Origin: Clostridiales bacterium FE2011
GTDB taxonomy: Bacteria; Bacillota; Clostridia; Christensenellales; Aristaeellaceae
Assembly: GCA_017569305.1 (NCBI GenBank)
Contig: CP069418.1
Coordinates: 868,001 to 932,000 of the forward strand
DNA: 64,000 nt
Direction of reading: 5' to 3'
Each line of letters opens with the position of its first letter. Position 1 is the first letter of the stretch. A program made the position numbers and the translations under genes. The notes below the pieces were generated by a model. It was given only the letters and a program-made list of their open reading frames with translations. It had not been told where the DNA came from and ran no database searches. Shown here one piece after another: positions 32,520 to 41,167 of the stretch.

Positions 32520-33860
32520 ATGAGCAGAGATGTGAATAACAAGTACTGGGATAAGGAACTGGAAACCATGCCCCGTGAGGAGCTTGAAAAGAAGCAGCTG
32601 GAGGATCTGAAGGAGATTGTGCAGTTCGCCTACGATCATGCCCCCTACTACAAAAGATCCTTTGATGCGGCAGGAGTGAAGCCCTCCGACATCAAAACCT
32701 TAAAGGACATTCAGAAGTTCCCCTTCATCGACAAGCGGACCCAGCGTGACACCCAGGGCGTCGGTTCCTTCCTTGGTGAACTGTGCGCCGTACCGGAAGA
32801 AGACGTAGTCTTCATTTCCACCTCCTCCGGCTCCACCGGTGTTCCGACCATGAGTCCCTTCACCAAGAAGGACTTTGATGAGTTCCAGGAAACGGAAAGC
32901 CGCTGGTTCTGGCAGGTGGGTATGCGTCCCAGCGACCGCTATGTCCATGCGCTGAACTTCTCCCTGTATGTCGGCGGCCCGGACGTCATCGGCGCCCAGA
33001 ACCTCGGTGCGCTGTGCATCTGGGGCGGCACGCTGCCCAGCGAACGCCTGCTCTACGTGCTGAAAACCTATCAGCCCACCGTTATCTGGACCAGTCCTTC
33101 CTATGCCTGGCAACTGGGTGAAAAGGCGCTCAAGAGCGGCATTGATCCCAAGAAGGACCTGAACATCAAGAAGATCATTGTGGCCGGTGAGCTTGGCGGC
33201 TCCATTGAAGCGACGCGCCATGCCATTGAGGAACTCTGGGGTGCTGAGGTTTATGACTTCTACGGCCTCTCTGACATCTTCGGTGCCTGCGCAGCCATGT
33301 GCGAAGCCAAGAACGGCCTGCACATTGCAGAAAACCATATCCTGGTGGAGACAGTTGATATCCATACCGGCGAAGTGCTGGAGCCCGGCCAGGTCGGCGA
33401 ACTTGTTTTCACCACGCTGCGCAAGCATGCCCGTCCCCTGATCCGTTTCCGCACCGGTGATATCGGCTGGATCGACACCACGCCCTGCTCCTGCGGCAGA
33501 ACGCATGGCCGGATCCACATCAACGGCCGGAAGGATGACATGTTCATCGTTTCCGCCGTCAATGTCTTCCCGAGCGATATCGAAGCGGTCATCCGCGACC
33601 TGCACGGCATCACCGGTGAATACCTGATCCGTGTATTCGAGAAGGACTTCACCTGCAAGTACTCCGTGGAAATTGAAAAGAATTCTGACAATCCCGCGTC
33701 CGATGACGCCGTCGCGGCTGAAGTATCCGCCGCGCTGAAGGCGCGCATCGGCGTGAAACCCGCCCAGGTGGTTGTCCATCCGGACGGCGGCCTGAATACA
33801 CGCAGCGAACACAAATCCAAGCGTATCATCGACGAACGCAACCTGAGCTATGATATCTGA
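32520..33860 (+). CDS. PaaK-like AMP-forming acyl/aryl-CoA ligase
   Basis: 446-residue adenylate-forming enzyme related to phenylacetate-CoA ligase; it activates a carboxylic acid to its acyl-CoA via an acyl-adenylate. The P-loop STSSGSTGVP is at about residues 100-109, FYGLSDIFG is the A5-type motif, and the FRTGDIGW...HGRIHINGRKDDM region is the hinge. C-terminal VVVHPDGGLNTRSEHKSKRI holds the family's basic tail. The neighbours suggest that its acyl-CoA is the substrate (or product) of the oxidoreductase in the same operon: acid + CoA, then reductive carboxylation to a 2-oxoacid, or the reverse. Confidence 0.9.
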   Translation: MSRDVNNKYWDKELETMPREELEKKQLEDLKEIVQFAYDHAPYYKRSFDAAGVKPSDIKTLKDIQKFPFIDKRTQRDTQGVGSFLGELCAVPEEDVVFISTSSGSTGVPTMSPFTKKDFDEFQETESRWFWQVGMRPSDRYVHALNFSLYVGGPDVIGAQNLGALCIWGGTLPSERLLYVLKTYQPTVIWTSPSYAWQLGEKALKSGIDPKKDLNIKKIIVAGELGGSIEATRHAIEELWGAEVYDFYGLSDIFGACAAMCEAKNGLHIAENHILVETVDIHTGEVLEPGQVGELVFTTLRKHARPLIRFRTGDIGWIDTTPCSCGRTHGRIHINGRKDDMFIVSAVNVFPSDIEAVIRDLHGITGEYLIRVFEKDFTCKYSVEIEKNSDNPASDDAVAAEVSAALKARIGVKPAQVVVHPDGGLNTRSEHKSKRIIDERNLSYDI

Positions 33861-33878
33861 CCGGGAGGAATAACCATT

Positions 33879-35048
33879 ATGCCGCAGCTGTCAAGAAGAA
33901 CGGAAACCTTTACTGACTCAGTCATCCGCCGTATGACGCGGGTATCCCTGAAATACGGTGCGGTGAATCTGTCCCAGGGGTTCCCGGATTTTGAGCCGCC
34001 CAGGGAAATCCTGGACCGCCTTGCAGAAGTCTCCCGGGAGGATTTCCATCAGTATTCCATCACCTGGGGTGCCCAGAACTTCCGGGAAGCCCTGGCGGAA
34101 AAACAGTCGAGGCTGATGGGCAGGACGATCGATCCGAACAGCGAAATCGTCGTCACCTGCGGCAGTACGGAAGCCATGATGGCAGCCATGATGACGATTG
34201 CCAATCCGGGAGATAAGGTCATCGTCTTCTCCCCGTTCTATGAGAACTACGGTGCGGACGCAATTCTCTCCGGTGCCGAGCCGATCTATGTGCCGCTGTA
34301 TCCTCCGGATTTCGGTTTCAAAGCGGACGAACTGGAAGCAGCCTTCCGCCAGAAACCAAAGGCACTGATCCTCTGCAATCCTTCCAATCCCTGCGGCAAG
34401 GTGTTCACCTATGAGGAACTGAAGCTCATCGCGGACCTGGCGGCAAAATACGACACCTTTGTCATCACGGACGAAGTATATGAGCATATCGTCTATGCGC
34501 CCAGCAAACATGTCTATTTTGCTTCACTGCCGGGAATGTGGGAACGGACAATCTCCTGCTCTTCCCTTTCCAAGACCTATTCGATTACCGGATGGCGTCT
34601 GGGATACATCATCGCCCCGCCGGAAATCATCGACGTGGCCCGGAAAGTCCATGACTTCCTGACCGTCGGTGCGGCAGCACCGCTGCAGGAAGCCGCCGTG
34701 ACCGGTCTTCGTTTTGGCGACGAATACTATGCCGATCTGGCTGCGAAATATACAGCCAAGCGCAATCTGTTCCTCAAGGGACTGGATGACCTGCACATCG
34801 CGCATACGGTTCCGCAGGGCGCCTATTACATCCTGCTGGATATCTCTGAATTCGGTTTTGAAAGCGACCTGGAATTCTGCGAGGTCCTGGCAAGGGATGT
34901 AGGGGTCGGCGCCGTTCCCGGATCCAGCTTCTTCCGGGAACCGGTCAATCACCTGATCCGCCTGCACTTTGCCAAGCGTGATGAAACGCTGTATGACGCG
35001 TTGAACCGCCTGGAAGACCTGAGGAAAAAAATCCCCGTAAGGCGATAA
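33879..35048 (+). CDS. Class I/II PLP aminotransferase
   Basis: 389-residue fold-type I aminotransferase. NLSQGFPDFEPPREI at the N-terminus, NPSNPCGKVFTYEEL in the middle, the PLP lysine in SCSSLSKTYSITGWRLGY (about residue 235) and the C-terminal HLIRLHFAKRDE region with the carboxylate-binding Arg are all visible. The order resembles aromatic/aspartate or kynurenine-type aminotransferases. Last gene of the operon, before a strong terminator; it likely interconverts the oxidoreductase's 2-oxoacid with an amino acid. Which amino acid is not decided by sequence alone. Confidence 0.9.
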   Translation: MPQLSRRTETFTDSVIRRMTRVSLKYGAVNLSQGFPDFEPPREILDRLAEVSREDFHQYSITWGAQNFREALAEKQSRLMGRTIDPNSEIVVTCGSTEAMMAAMMTIANPGDKVIVFSPFYENYGADAILSGAEPIYVPLYPPDFGFKADELEAAFRQKPKALILCNPSNPCGKVFTYEELKLIADLAAKYDTFVITDEVYEHIVYAPSKHVYFASLPGMWERTISCSSLSKTYSITGWRLGYIIAPPEIIDVARKVHDFLTVGAAAPLQEAAVTGLRFGDEYYADLAAKYTAKRNLFLKGLDDLHIAHTVPQGAYYILLDISEFGFESDLEFCEVLARDVGVGAVPGSSFFREPVNHLIRLHFAKRDETLYDALNRLEDLRKKIPVRR

Positions 35049-35052
35049 TGAA

Positions 35053-35078
35053 AAGGCACGCTCGGCGTGCCTTTTTTA
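35053..35078 (+). terminator. Intrinsic terminator ending the importer/oxidoreductase operon
   Basis: GGCACGC-TCG-GCGTGCC stem-loop (35055-35071) followed by TTTTTTA. Confidence 0.92.
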
Positions 35079-35151
35079 TTGCACACTTTTCCGGATTCAC
35101 CGGCCGGTATCCGTTGCAAACCTTTTCACCGAAAGAAAACAATGCCGGTTG

Positions 35152-35180
35152 TTGAGAAGCAATGATTTACATGGTAAAAT
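35152..35180 (+). promoter_or_regulatory. Promoter of the membrane glycolipid-type operon
   Basis: TTGAGA (35152-35157), 17-base spacer, TAAAAT (35175-35180), 85 bases before the first gene. Confidence 0.65.
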
Positions 35181-35265
35181 TCGAATTATCACTTCAAGGC
35201 AATAGTATTGAATGCATGAATCCCGTCCCCGGGAAGATGCGCAGAATAATGAGGAGGTATCATTT

Positions 35266-36159
35266 ATGTTTGGACGCAGACCGGATGGAAGACGCCTGAA
35301 GAAACAGGACCCTATTGTGCAGATGACCCCTTATCTGATGCCGATGCGCTGTGACGCGCAGGTGTTTCTGGAGCACAAGGCAGACTTTGAGAAGCTGAGC
35401 CGGTATATCGTGGACAAAGCCAGGGAGGGGCAGAAGATCACCTTCATGCAGATCCTGGTGGCCGCCTATGTCCGGGCGATCAGCAAAAATCCGGAAGTGA
35501 ACCGGTTCATTTTCAACAAGCAGTATTATATCCGGAACAACTGTTCCGTCTCCTATACCGTGCTGAAGGATCCCCAGGATCACAACAGCAACGAGACCAC
35601 CGTGCGCATTCTCTTTGACCTGACGGATACGGTCTTTGATGTCCGTGACCGGATGAATGCCGCGGTGGAACAGAGCCGTGCCACAGAGGACGGGGATTTC
35701 GTGATCCGGCTGGCCAGTGCGCTCCTGTCCATTCCCGGCCTTGCCACGCTGGTTGTCGGCCTCGTGAAACTGCTGGACAAATACGGGATCGCGCCGCCCG
35801 TGCTGATCCGGGAGCTGCCCTTCTACAGCGGCATGTTTATCACCAATAACGGATCCATCGGCTTGCATCATCCCCTGCATCACATCTATAATTTCGGTGA
35901 CGTGAGTCTTTTCATCGGCATGGGCAGCGTCCAGAAGGAAGCCTTTGTGGAGCCGGACGGAAAGACCAGGATGCGCCGCTGGCTGCCGCTGGGCATCACC
36001 GCCGATGAGCGGGTCTGCTCCGGCGCGCATTACGCCGCCTTCTTCGCTGAGGTGATCCGCCTGCTGGACAATCCGGAAGAACTGGAAACCCCGCCGCAGG
36101 AAGTGCGCTTTGAGCAGGGCGTGGAGTATCACGTACCAAAGATTTCAGAACAGAAATGA
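35266..36159 (+). CDS. E2/chloramphenicol-acetyltransferase-fold protein lacking the catalytic His-Asp
   Basis: 297 residues resembling the catalytic domain of 2-oxoacid dehydrogenase acyltransferases (E2) and CAT. In active enzymes the C-terminal motif is HRVxDG; here the matching stretch reads ADERVCSGAHYAAFF, so both the general-base His and the structural Asp are replaced (by Glu and Ser). There is no lipoyl domain. It may be a non-catalytic or altered-chemistry member. Start at 35266 with GAGGAGG upstream. It heads an operon with a YbhN-like membrane protein, a GT4 glycosyltransferase, GtrA and a PlsC-like protein, suggesting a role in membrane lipid decoration. Confidence 0.75.
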   Translation: MFGRRPDGRRLKKQDPIVQMTPYLMPMRCDAQVFLEHKADFEKLSRYIVDKAREGQKITFMQILVAAYVRAISKNPEVNRFIFNKQYYIRNNCSVSYTVLKDPQDHNSNETTVRILFDLTDTVFDVRDRMNAAVEQSRATEDGDFVIRLASALLSIPGLATLVVGLVKLLDKYGIAPPVLIRELPFYSGMFITNNGSIGLHHPLHHIYNFGDVSLFIGMGSVQKEAFVEPDGKTRMRRWLPLGITADERVCSGAHYAAFFAEVIRLLDNPEELETPPQEVRFEQGVEYHVPKISEQK

Positions 36160-36169
36160 GACATTGATT

Positions 36170-37219
36170 GTGAACGAAAACCGACAGGAAAGGAAAAAGA
36201 AGACAGTCTGGACAGCGTTGTTTGTCCTGATCAATATAGCGGTCATCGCCGCCACCGCGGTCAATGAGTTTTCAGGGACCACTGCCGGAACTTTTCAGTT
36301 TGGCTTCACGAAGCGGGCCCTTTTCTTCCTGGGGTGTACCGGGCTTTGCCTGGTTGTGCTGCTGTGTGCGGAAACCCTGAAGTATCTGCTGATGATGAAG
36401 TCCCTCGGGGAACCGGTTTCTGTCCGCATCGCGTTTGAGACGGCCGCCCTCGGAAAATACTATGACTGCATCACGCCTTCCGGGGCCGGCGGACAGCCCT
36501 TCCAGATTCTCTGGCTCCACAGGCACGGATATTCAGACGGGGCTTCCTCCGCAATGACAATCAGCGCCTATATCACCATGCAGGCCGGTTTCATTCTGCT
36601 GGCGCTGGGCGTCTTCATCTCCCACCGTTCCGTGGAGCTGGACGCCATCCGCTATACGGCTTATTTCGGCTTGCTGCTCTTTTCCCTCATTCCCTGCCTG
36701 CTGGCTTCGTTTTCCTTCATGCCGAAGACCGTCAGACGCATCATCACCGCCGTCATCCGCCTGTGCGGCCGGCTGCGTCTGGTCAAAAAGCCGGAGGAAT
36801 CCACGCAGCAGGTCCTGGGCATGCTGGACAGTTATCACACCAGCTTCTCGGTGATTGCAAAGAACAAGGTCATGCTGTGCCTCCTGCTGGTCCTGTCCCT
36901 GATCTACCGGATTGCCCTTTGCAGTATGCCCTACTTTGTGCTGAAAATGTTCGGTGCCTCTGTCAGTTTCCTCCATATTTTTGCCTCCACCATCTATATT
37001 TATGCCGCAATCTGCCTGGTGCCCACACCGGGCAATGCAGGCGCGGCGGAAGGCGCATTCTATCTTGTCTTCTCCGCCATGGGATCTGACGGTGTGTTCT
37101 GGGCCATGCTGATCTGGCGGATTTTCTGCTATTATTCCTTTATTGTCATCGGTGCCGGAATTTACGGGGTCAACGCGATCCGCGGAAGACGGGCCCGGGG
37201 AGGAAAAAAGGATGAATGA
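36170..37219 (+). CDS. YbhN-like (lysylphosphatidylglycerol synthase transmembrane domain) membrane protein
   Basis: About 349 residues, multi-pass, with the UPF0104/LPG_synthase_TM features: KYYDCITPSGAGGQPFQILWL (about residues 95-115 from this start), a long loop with YHTSF, and PTPGNAGAAEGAFYLVF near the end. Proteins of this family are thought to move or transfer groups onto phospholipids; this one lacks the C-terminal aminoacyltransferase domain of full MprF. The start is uncertain: GTG at 36170 and TTG at 36164 are both possible and neither has a strong ribosome site. It overlaps the glycosyltransferase start by eight bases. Confidence 0.82.
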   Translation: MNENRQERKKKTVWTALFVLINIAVIAATAVNEFSGTTAGTFQFGFTKRALFFLGCTGLCLVVLLCAETLKYLLMMKSLGEPVSVRIAFETAALGKYYDCITPSGAGGQPFQILWLHRHGYSDGASSAMTISAYITMQAGFILLALGVFISHRSVELDAIRYTAYFGLLLFSLIPCLLASFSFMPKTVRRIITAVIRLCGRLRLVKKPEESTQQVLGMLDSYHTSFSVIAKNKVMLCLLLVLSLIYRIALCSMPYFVLKMFGASVSFLHIFASTIYIYAAICLVPTPGNAGAAEGAFYLVFSAMGSDGVFWAMLIWRIFCYYSFIVIGAGIYGVNAIRGRRARGGKKDE

Positions 37220-38384
37220 TCTTCAGGCGCTGCGCCCGGTGGAGTTTATTGATAACTATTTCCCGGTGATCGACGGTGTGACGGAAACCGTCCATGAATA
37301 TGCCCGGCATATGGAGAACGCCACCGTGGTCTGCCCGGCTATGGAAAGCCATTACCTGGAAAAGCACAGTTTCCCTTATCCGCTGCTCACGTCCATGACC
37401 TTCCGGGTTCCCTTTTCCCGCTATGCCAGTGCGGTTCCGAAGATGGACCGTGAGCTGGAGGCGGGAATCGCGAAAGCAAATCCGGATATCTTCCATATCC
37501 ACAGTCCTTCCCTGCTTGGCAAGTATGCGGTTTCCCTGGGAAAGAAAAAGAAGATTCCCGTTGTGGCAACCTTCCATTCCAAGTATTATGACGCGATCCT
37601 GGAATTCACAAAGAGCCGGGCCATCGCGAAAATGGTCACGAACCAGATCGTGAAGGTTTTTGAAAGCTGTGACGAGGTCTGGGCCTGTTCGGAGGAAACC
37701 GGTGAAACGCTCCGCTCCTATGGTTATACCAAACCCTATCATGTTATGCCTAACGGAACGGACGTATCCGTTCCCGAAAACGCGCAGGAGCTGAAAGAAA
37801 AAGCCGCTTCCCGTTTTCAGCTGCCGCAGGACAAACATGTCCTGTTGTTTGTCGGCCAGCAGATCTGGTATAAAAACCAGCGCCTGATCCTGGATACTTT
37901 CCGGCTCCTCTGTGATCAGAGCAACGATTGGTTCCTGGTCATGGTCGGTACCGGAAAGGATGAACAGGATATAGAGCGCTACGCTGCTTCCCTGAACCTG
38001 ACGGATCATATCCGTTTCACCGGCCAGGTGAAGGACCGGGATCTGCTCAGGGGCATCTACCTGAACGCGGATCTGCTGTTCTTCCCCTCCGTGTTCGACA
38101 ACGCGCCCCTCGTTCTGCGGGAAGCCGCGGTCCTGGCCGTTCCAACGCTGGCGACCGAGGGTTCCAATGCTGCCGGGGCAATCCGGAAGAATTTCAGCGG
38201 CTTCACTGCCGCCGCCGATCCGCAGGCCATGCACGACGAGCTGGTCCGGATCTTTACCGAAGAGGACGTTAAAAAGATCGGTCAGAATGCCCGGGAAACC
38301 ATTCCCCTTTCCTGGGAAAAGCTCATCCCGATGGTGCTCGACCGGTATCAGACGGTCATCGACCGGTATGAAAGGACAAGGTGA
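37212..38384 (+). CDS. GT4-family glycosyltransferase
   Basis: 390 residues, GT-B fold. The N-terminal domain has VEFIDNYFPVIDGVTETVHEYA and DIFHIHSPSLLGKYAV; the C-terminal nucleotide-sugar domain has LLFVGQQIWYKNQRLIL and FPSVFDNAPLVLREAAVLAVP, where the usual E-x7-E appears as D-x7-E. This resembles diacylglycerol/polyprenol-linked mannosyl- or glucosyltransferases. ATG at 37212 is preceded by AGGAAAAAAGG and overlaps the upstream gene. Flanked by membrane proteins, it may build a glycolipid head group at the cytoplasmic face. Confidence 0.88.
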   Translation: MNDLQALRPVEFIDNYFPVIDGVTETVHEYARHMENATVVCPAMESHYLEKHSFPYPLLTSMTFRVPFSRYASAVPKMDRELEAGIAKANPDIFHIHSPSLLGKYAVSLGKKKKIPVVATFHSKYYDAILEFTKSRAIAKMVTNQIVKVFESCDEVWACSEETGETLRSYGYTKPYHVMPNGTDVSVPENAQELKEKAASRFQLPQDKHVLLFVGQQIWYKNQRLILDTFRLLCDQSNDWFLVMVGTGKDEQDIERYAASLNLTDHIRFTGQVKDRDLLRGIYLNADLLFFPSVFDNAPLVLREAAVLAVPTLATEGSNAAGAIRKNFSGFTAAADPQAMHDELVRIFTEEDVKKIGQNARETIPLSWEKLIPMVLDRYQTVIDRYERTR

Positions 38385-38389
38385 GGATC

Positions 38390-38875
38390 ATGACAGAAGA
38401 AACCAGGAATCCGGAACAGGAAAAGCAGCCAAAGGACCGGAGTGAACTGATCCGCACAATCAAATTTGTGTTGTTTTCCATCTCTGCCGGTGTCATTGAG
38501 ATCGGCGTATTCACCGTTCTTTATGAGCTGCTGCACTGGGAATACTGGGTAGCCTATCTCATCGCGCTTGTTCTCTCCGTGGTCTGGAACTTTACCCTGA
38601 ACCGCGAGTTCACTTTCCGTTCCGCCAACAACGTTCCCATCGCCATGCTGAAGGTCGCGGCCTATTACGCGGTCTTTACCCCCGTGACCACGATCCTGGG
38701 CAACTACCTCGAAGGCACCTGCGGCTGGAACGGTATGCTCGTCACGATCATGAACATGCTGCTCAACTTCGTCACGGAATACCTGTATGACCGGTTTGTT
38801 GTCTTCGGGAAGTCCATTGATACAAACAGCCGTGCGCAGGCGCAGGCACAATCAAAGTCGGAAGGAAATGAATGA
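38390..38875 (+). CDS. GtrA-family membrane protein
   Basis: 161 residues with four predicted membrane segments (from about residue 23 to 135) and the family features IKFVLFSISAGVIEIGVF, LSVVWNFTLNREFTF and NFVTEYLYDRFVVF. GtrA proteins assist transfer of lipid-linked sugars across the membrane or their use in glycosylation. Start at 38390 with GTGAGG six bases upstream. Overlaps the next gene by four bases. The C-terminal tail is rich in Gln/Ala/Ser and probably disordered. Confidence 0.9.
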   Translation: MTEETRNPEQEKQPKDRSELIRTIKFVLFSISAGVIEIGVFTVLYELLHWEYWVAYLIALVLSVVWNFTLNREFTFRSANNVPIAMLKVAAYYAVFTPVTTILGNYLEGTCGWNGMLVTIMNMLLNFVTEYLYDRFVVFGKSIDTNSRAQAQAQSKSEGNE

Positions 38876-39627
38876 TCATGCCGTCACAGTCCCCCCTGCT
38901 GTATCGCCTGATTCGCCGGGTGATATGGCTGTTATCCCCCAAATACAAGCTTTACGGCACGGAAAATCTTCCGCCTGAGCCCTGTATAATCGTCGGCAAC
39001 CATTGTCAGATGTACGGCCCCATCGCTGCCGAGCTTCATCTGACCCGGCCGCATTATATCTGGTGCATCGGGGAAATGATGAACCGGAAGGAAGTTCCGG
39101 CATACGCTTTCCAGGATTTCTGGTCCATGAAGCCCCGCCGGTGGCATTGGTTCTACCGCCTGCTCAGCCACCTGATTGCGCCGCTTGCGGATTATATTTT
39201 CAACCATGCCCATACGATTCCGGTATATCATGACACCCGGGTCATGACCACCTTCCGCCAGTCGGTGGACCGCCTGAAGGAAGGCGCGGATGTTGTCCTC
39301 TTCCCCGAAAAGAATGAACCGTATAACGGAATCCTCTGGCAGTTCCAGGAGCACTTTGCGGATCTGGCTAAGCTGTATTATCGCAGAACCGGAACAGCCG
39401 TCTGTTTTGTGCCGATGTATACCGCGCCGAGGCTCAGCAGCATCCGCTTCGGTGAACCTGTCCGGTATAATCCTGAGGCTGATGCCGCGGAGGAACGTCT
39501 CCGCATCTGCCGGGCCATGCAGGAATCCATCTCCGATCTGGCGTCCGCGCTGCCGCAGCATACCGTCATCCCCTACGTCAACATTCCGAAGAAACAGTAT
39601 CCCCTGAATACAGACCGAAACTTCTGA
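38872..39627 (+). CDS. PlsC-like acyltransferase-fold protein with altered catalytic motif
   Basis: 251 residues like 1-acylglycerol-3-phosphate acyltransferases. The block I motif, normally N-H-x4-D, reads GNHCQMYGP (about residues 42-50), with Gly in place of Asp. The later block reads DVVLFPEKNEPYNG instead of FPEG(T/S). The loss of the charge-relay Asp means either unusual chemistry or no transfer activity. Last gene of the operon, ending just before a perfect palindromic terminator. AAGGAAA lies before the ATG at 38872; a second in-frame ATG is six bases on. Confidence 0.75.
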   Translation: MIMPSQSPLLYRLIRRVIWLLSPKYKLYGTENLPPEPCIIVGNHCQMYGPIAAELHLTRPHYIWCIGEMMNRKEVPAYAFQDFWSMKPRRWHWFYRLLSHLIAPLADYIFNHAHTIPVYHDTRVMTTFRQSVDRLKEGADVVLFPEKNEPYNGILWQFQEHFADLAKLYYRRTGTAVCFVPMYTAPRLSSIRFGEPVRYNPEADAAEERLRICRAMQESISDLASALPQHTVIPYVNIPKKQYPLNTDRNF

Positions 39628-39631
39628 ATCA

Positions 39632-39661
39632 CAAACCCCAGCCGGATCCGGCTGGGGTTTG
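39632..39661. terminator. Perfect 30-base palindrome, bidirectional terminator
   Basis: CAAACCCCAGCCGG followed by ATCC-centred complement gives a 13-bp stem with GATC at the tip; GGTTTG ends each arm. It separates the convergent PlsC-like and DUF4317 genes. Confidence 0.85.
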
Positions 39662-39678
39662 TGGTTATACAGGATCAT

Positions 39679-40827
39679 TCACTTTTTGGGGAAAACGGGC
39701 TGTCCGTTCACAGCGATGTCGCCCTCGATCGGAATCAGCAGATAGCTGCGGCCGTCAATCACCCGCGTTTCAAGGATATCCGCCTGTTTGGGATCCACCT
39801 TGATGGATACGCTGGGCAGGTCCACCTTGAACTGTTTGGGGGCAATCACATTCACGGCAGGAAGCGCCGCACCGGTGCCGAAGGTTTTATCAAATCCGTC
39901 CTGGAAGGCTTCAACCCGTTCCGGAGATACGCCGCCGTCAGTAAGAACCTTGGCAACGTCCTGCTTGGAAAGCAGCAGCGGCTCAGCGTCCTTGTCCTGC
40001 TCTTCAATCAGGGTGGAAACTACTTCATGCATCTCCTGAACCACGTCCAGGGAGCACTCCGTCCCTAGCGTCTGCGCCAGGAGAGACTGGAAGTTCTCCG
40101 TCTGCTCTGCGGCAGGCATCACTGCGTCAGCATTGAAGGAAGCTTTCAGGAATGCCTCATGGGCCTCTTTGCAGTCCTTGCTGAAGAAAAGCATGGTATT
40201 TACGTCCGCGGATCCGCCTTCGTACAGTGGGAAGAGGAATCCCATCACCGGCGTGCTGGCCAGCCACTCCGGTGCCCGCTCATGGAACATTCCGTCCGAG
40301 GGAACGTACCGCAGCGCCGGTTTATCCCGCTTTACAGGACAGACCGCGCAGAGGCAGTAGCTGAAAGAACGGTCGGAGTTCTCATAATCAATCTCATCGT
40401 TCACGTCCCGTTTCCGGACGTCCAGATCGTCGTGAAGCATCAGGATCAGCCAGTTCTCAGCATTCTGCGCGTCTTCCACAGACTGCATGTCAGGATGTTC
40501 CGCCCGGATGCCCGCGATCATTTTGGTGAAGAGCTCCTGCATTACGGCATCGTCTTTCATACCAGTATCCCGGACCTTCATCAGGAGGCTGATGCTTTCA
40601 GACGGCATGGCGATCGGATTCAGTGCCTGTCCAAGCTGACCGGAAAGCACCTTCTTGAAGATGGACATGAATTTGATATTTTCATTCTCATACAGGGTTG
40701 CCACAGGAACGGCAAAACTCGTGATCGGGTTTCCGATATAGTCAACATAGCAGCCGCAGATCAGGGAAGGGTGGCGCTTGTCCGGATTCAGCCTTCTTTT
40801 GATTTCAGCCAGGTCTCTTTGATTCAT
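39679..40827 (-). CDS. DUF4317 family protein
   Basis: 382-residue protein of a family common in Clostridia and without known function. Recognised from the N-terminus MNQRDLAEIKRRLNPDKRH and CGCYVDYIGNPI, and the conserved PVMGFLFPLYEGGSADVNTML in the middle. No signal peptide, membrane segment or obvious catalytic motif; the C-terminal end (VIDGRSYLLIPIEGDIAVNG) is predicted to be beta-rich. AGGAAGG lies before the ATG. It is transcribed alone, convergent to the glycolipid operon and separated from the tRNA gene by about 325 bases of duplicated tRNA-flanking sequence. Confidence 0.88.
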   Translation of the reverse strand: MNQRDLAEIKRRLNPDKRHPSLICGCYVDYIGNPITSFAVPVATLYENENIKFMSIFKKVLSGQLGQALNPIAMPSESISLLMKVRDTGMKDDAVMQELFTKMIAGIRAEHPDMQSVEDAQNAENWLILMLHDDLDVRKRDVNDEIDYENSDRSFSYCLCAVCPVKRDKPALRYVPSDGMFHERAPEWLASTPVMGFLFPLYEGGSADVNTMLFFSKDCKEAHEAFLKASFNADAVMPAAEQTENFQSLLAQTLGTECSLDVVQEMHEVVSTLIEEQDKDAEPLLLSKQDVAKVLTDGGVSPERVEAFQDGFDKTFGTGAALPAVNVIAPKQFKVDLPSVSIKVDPKQADILETRVIDGRSYLLIPIEGDIAVNGQPVFPKK

Positions 40828-40880
40828 GAATTGTGTCCTTCCTGAAAGTATTATGGTTATGAAACCCGACCTCCCGCCCG

Positions 40881-41167
40881 GAGGTTCTTTCTGCTTGGCA
40901 GATCAATCAGAAGCCGGTCCCCTTCTTTGGGTTGCACCCATGGGAGGGGAGTGATCCGAGTGTCAGCCCTGTGGGCTGTCTGTCGAAGACAGAAACGAGG
41001 TGAACGAGTCAACCGAAAAGGAGGGCAAAGCTCGCTCCAAGAGCTTTGAACGACTATTGAGGTTGCGGAACTCGAGCCTCTGGCCCAGAGGTTCTGATCT
41101 GCCTCGCAGATCAATCAGAAGCCGGTCCCCTTTATGGGAACCGGCTTTTGGTGGCACCCACGGGAGG
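40881..41167. repeat. Direct duplication of the tRNA-Arg 3' end and its downstream flank
   Basis: A 27-base sequence at 40898-40924 recurs exactly at 41106-41132. The match continues on one side as GAGGTTCT (40881-40888 and 41088-41095) and on the other as GCACCCATGGGAGG (40934-40947) against GCACCCACGGGAGG (41154-41167), which is the tRNA acceptor/T-arm end. The left copy has lost about 12 bases and the rest of the tRNA. The 140 bases between carry no gene. Same-orientation duplication of a tRNA 3' end is what integrase-mediated insertion leaves. Confidence 0.7.
41119..41147 (-). terminator. Hairpin downstream of tRNA-Arg
   Basis: AAGCCGGT (minus strand, 41140-41147) pairs with ACCGGCTT (41119-41126), with CCC/GGG inside one mismatch; no strong T-run follows. 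Confidence 0.5.
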
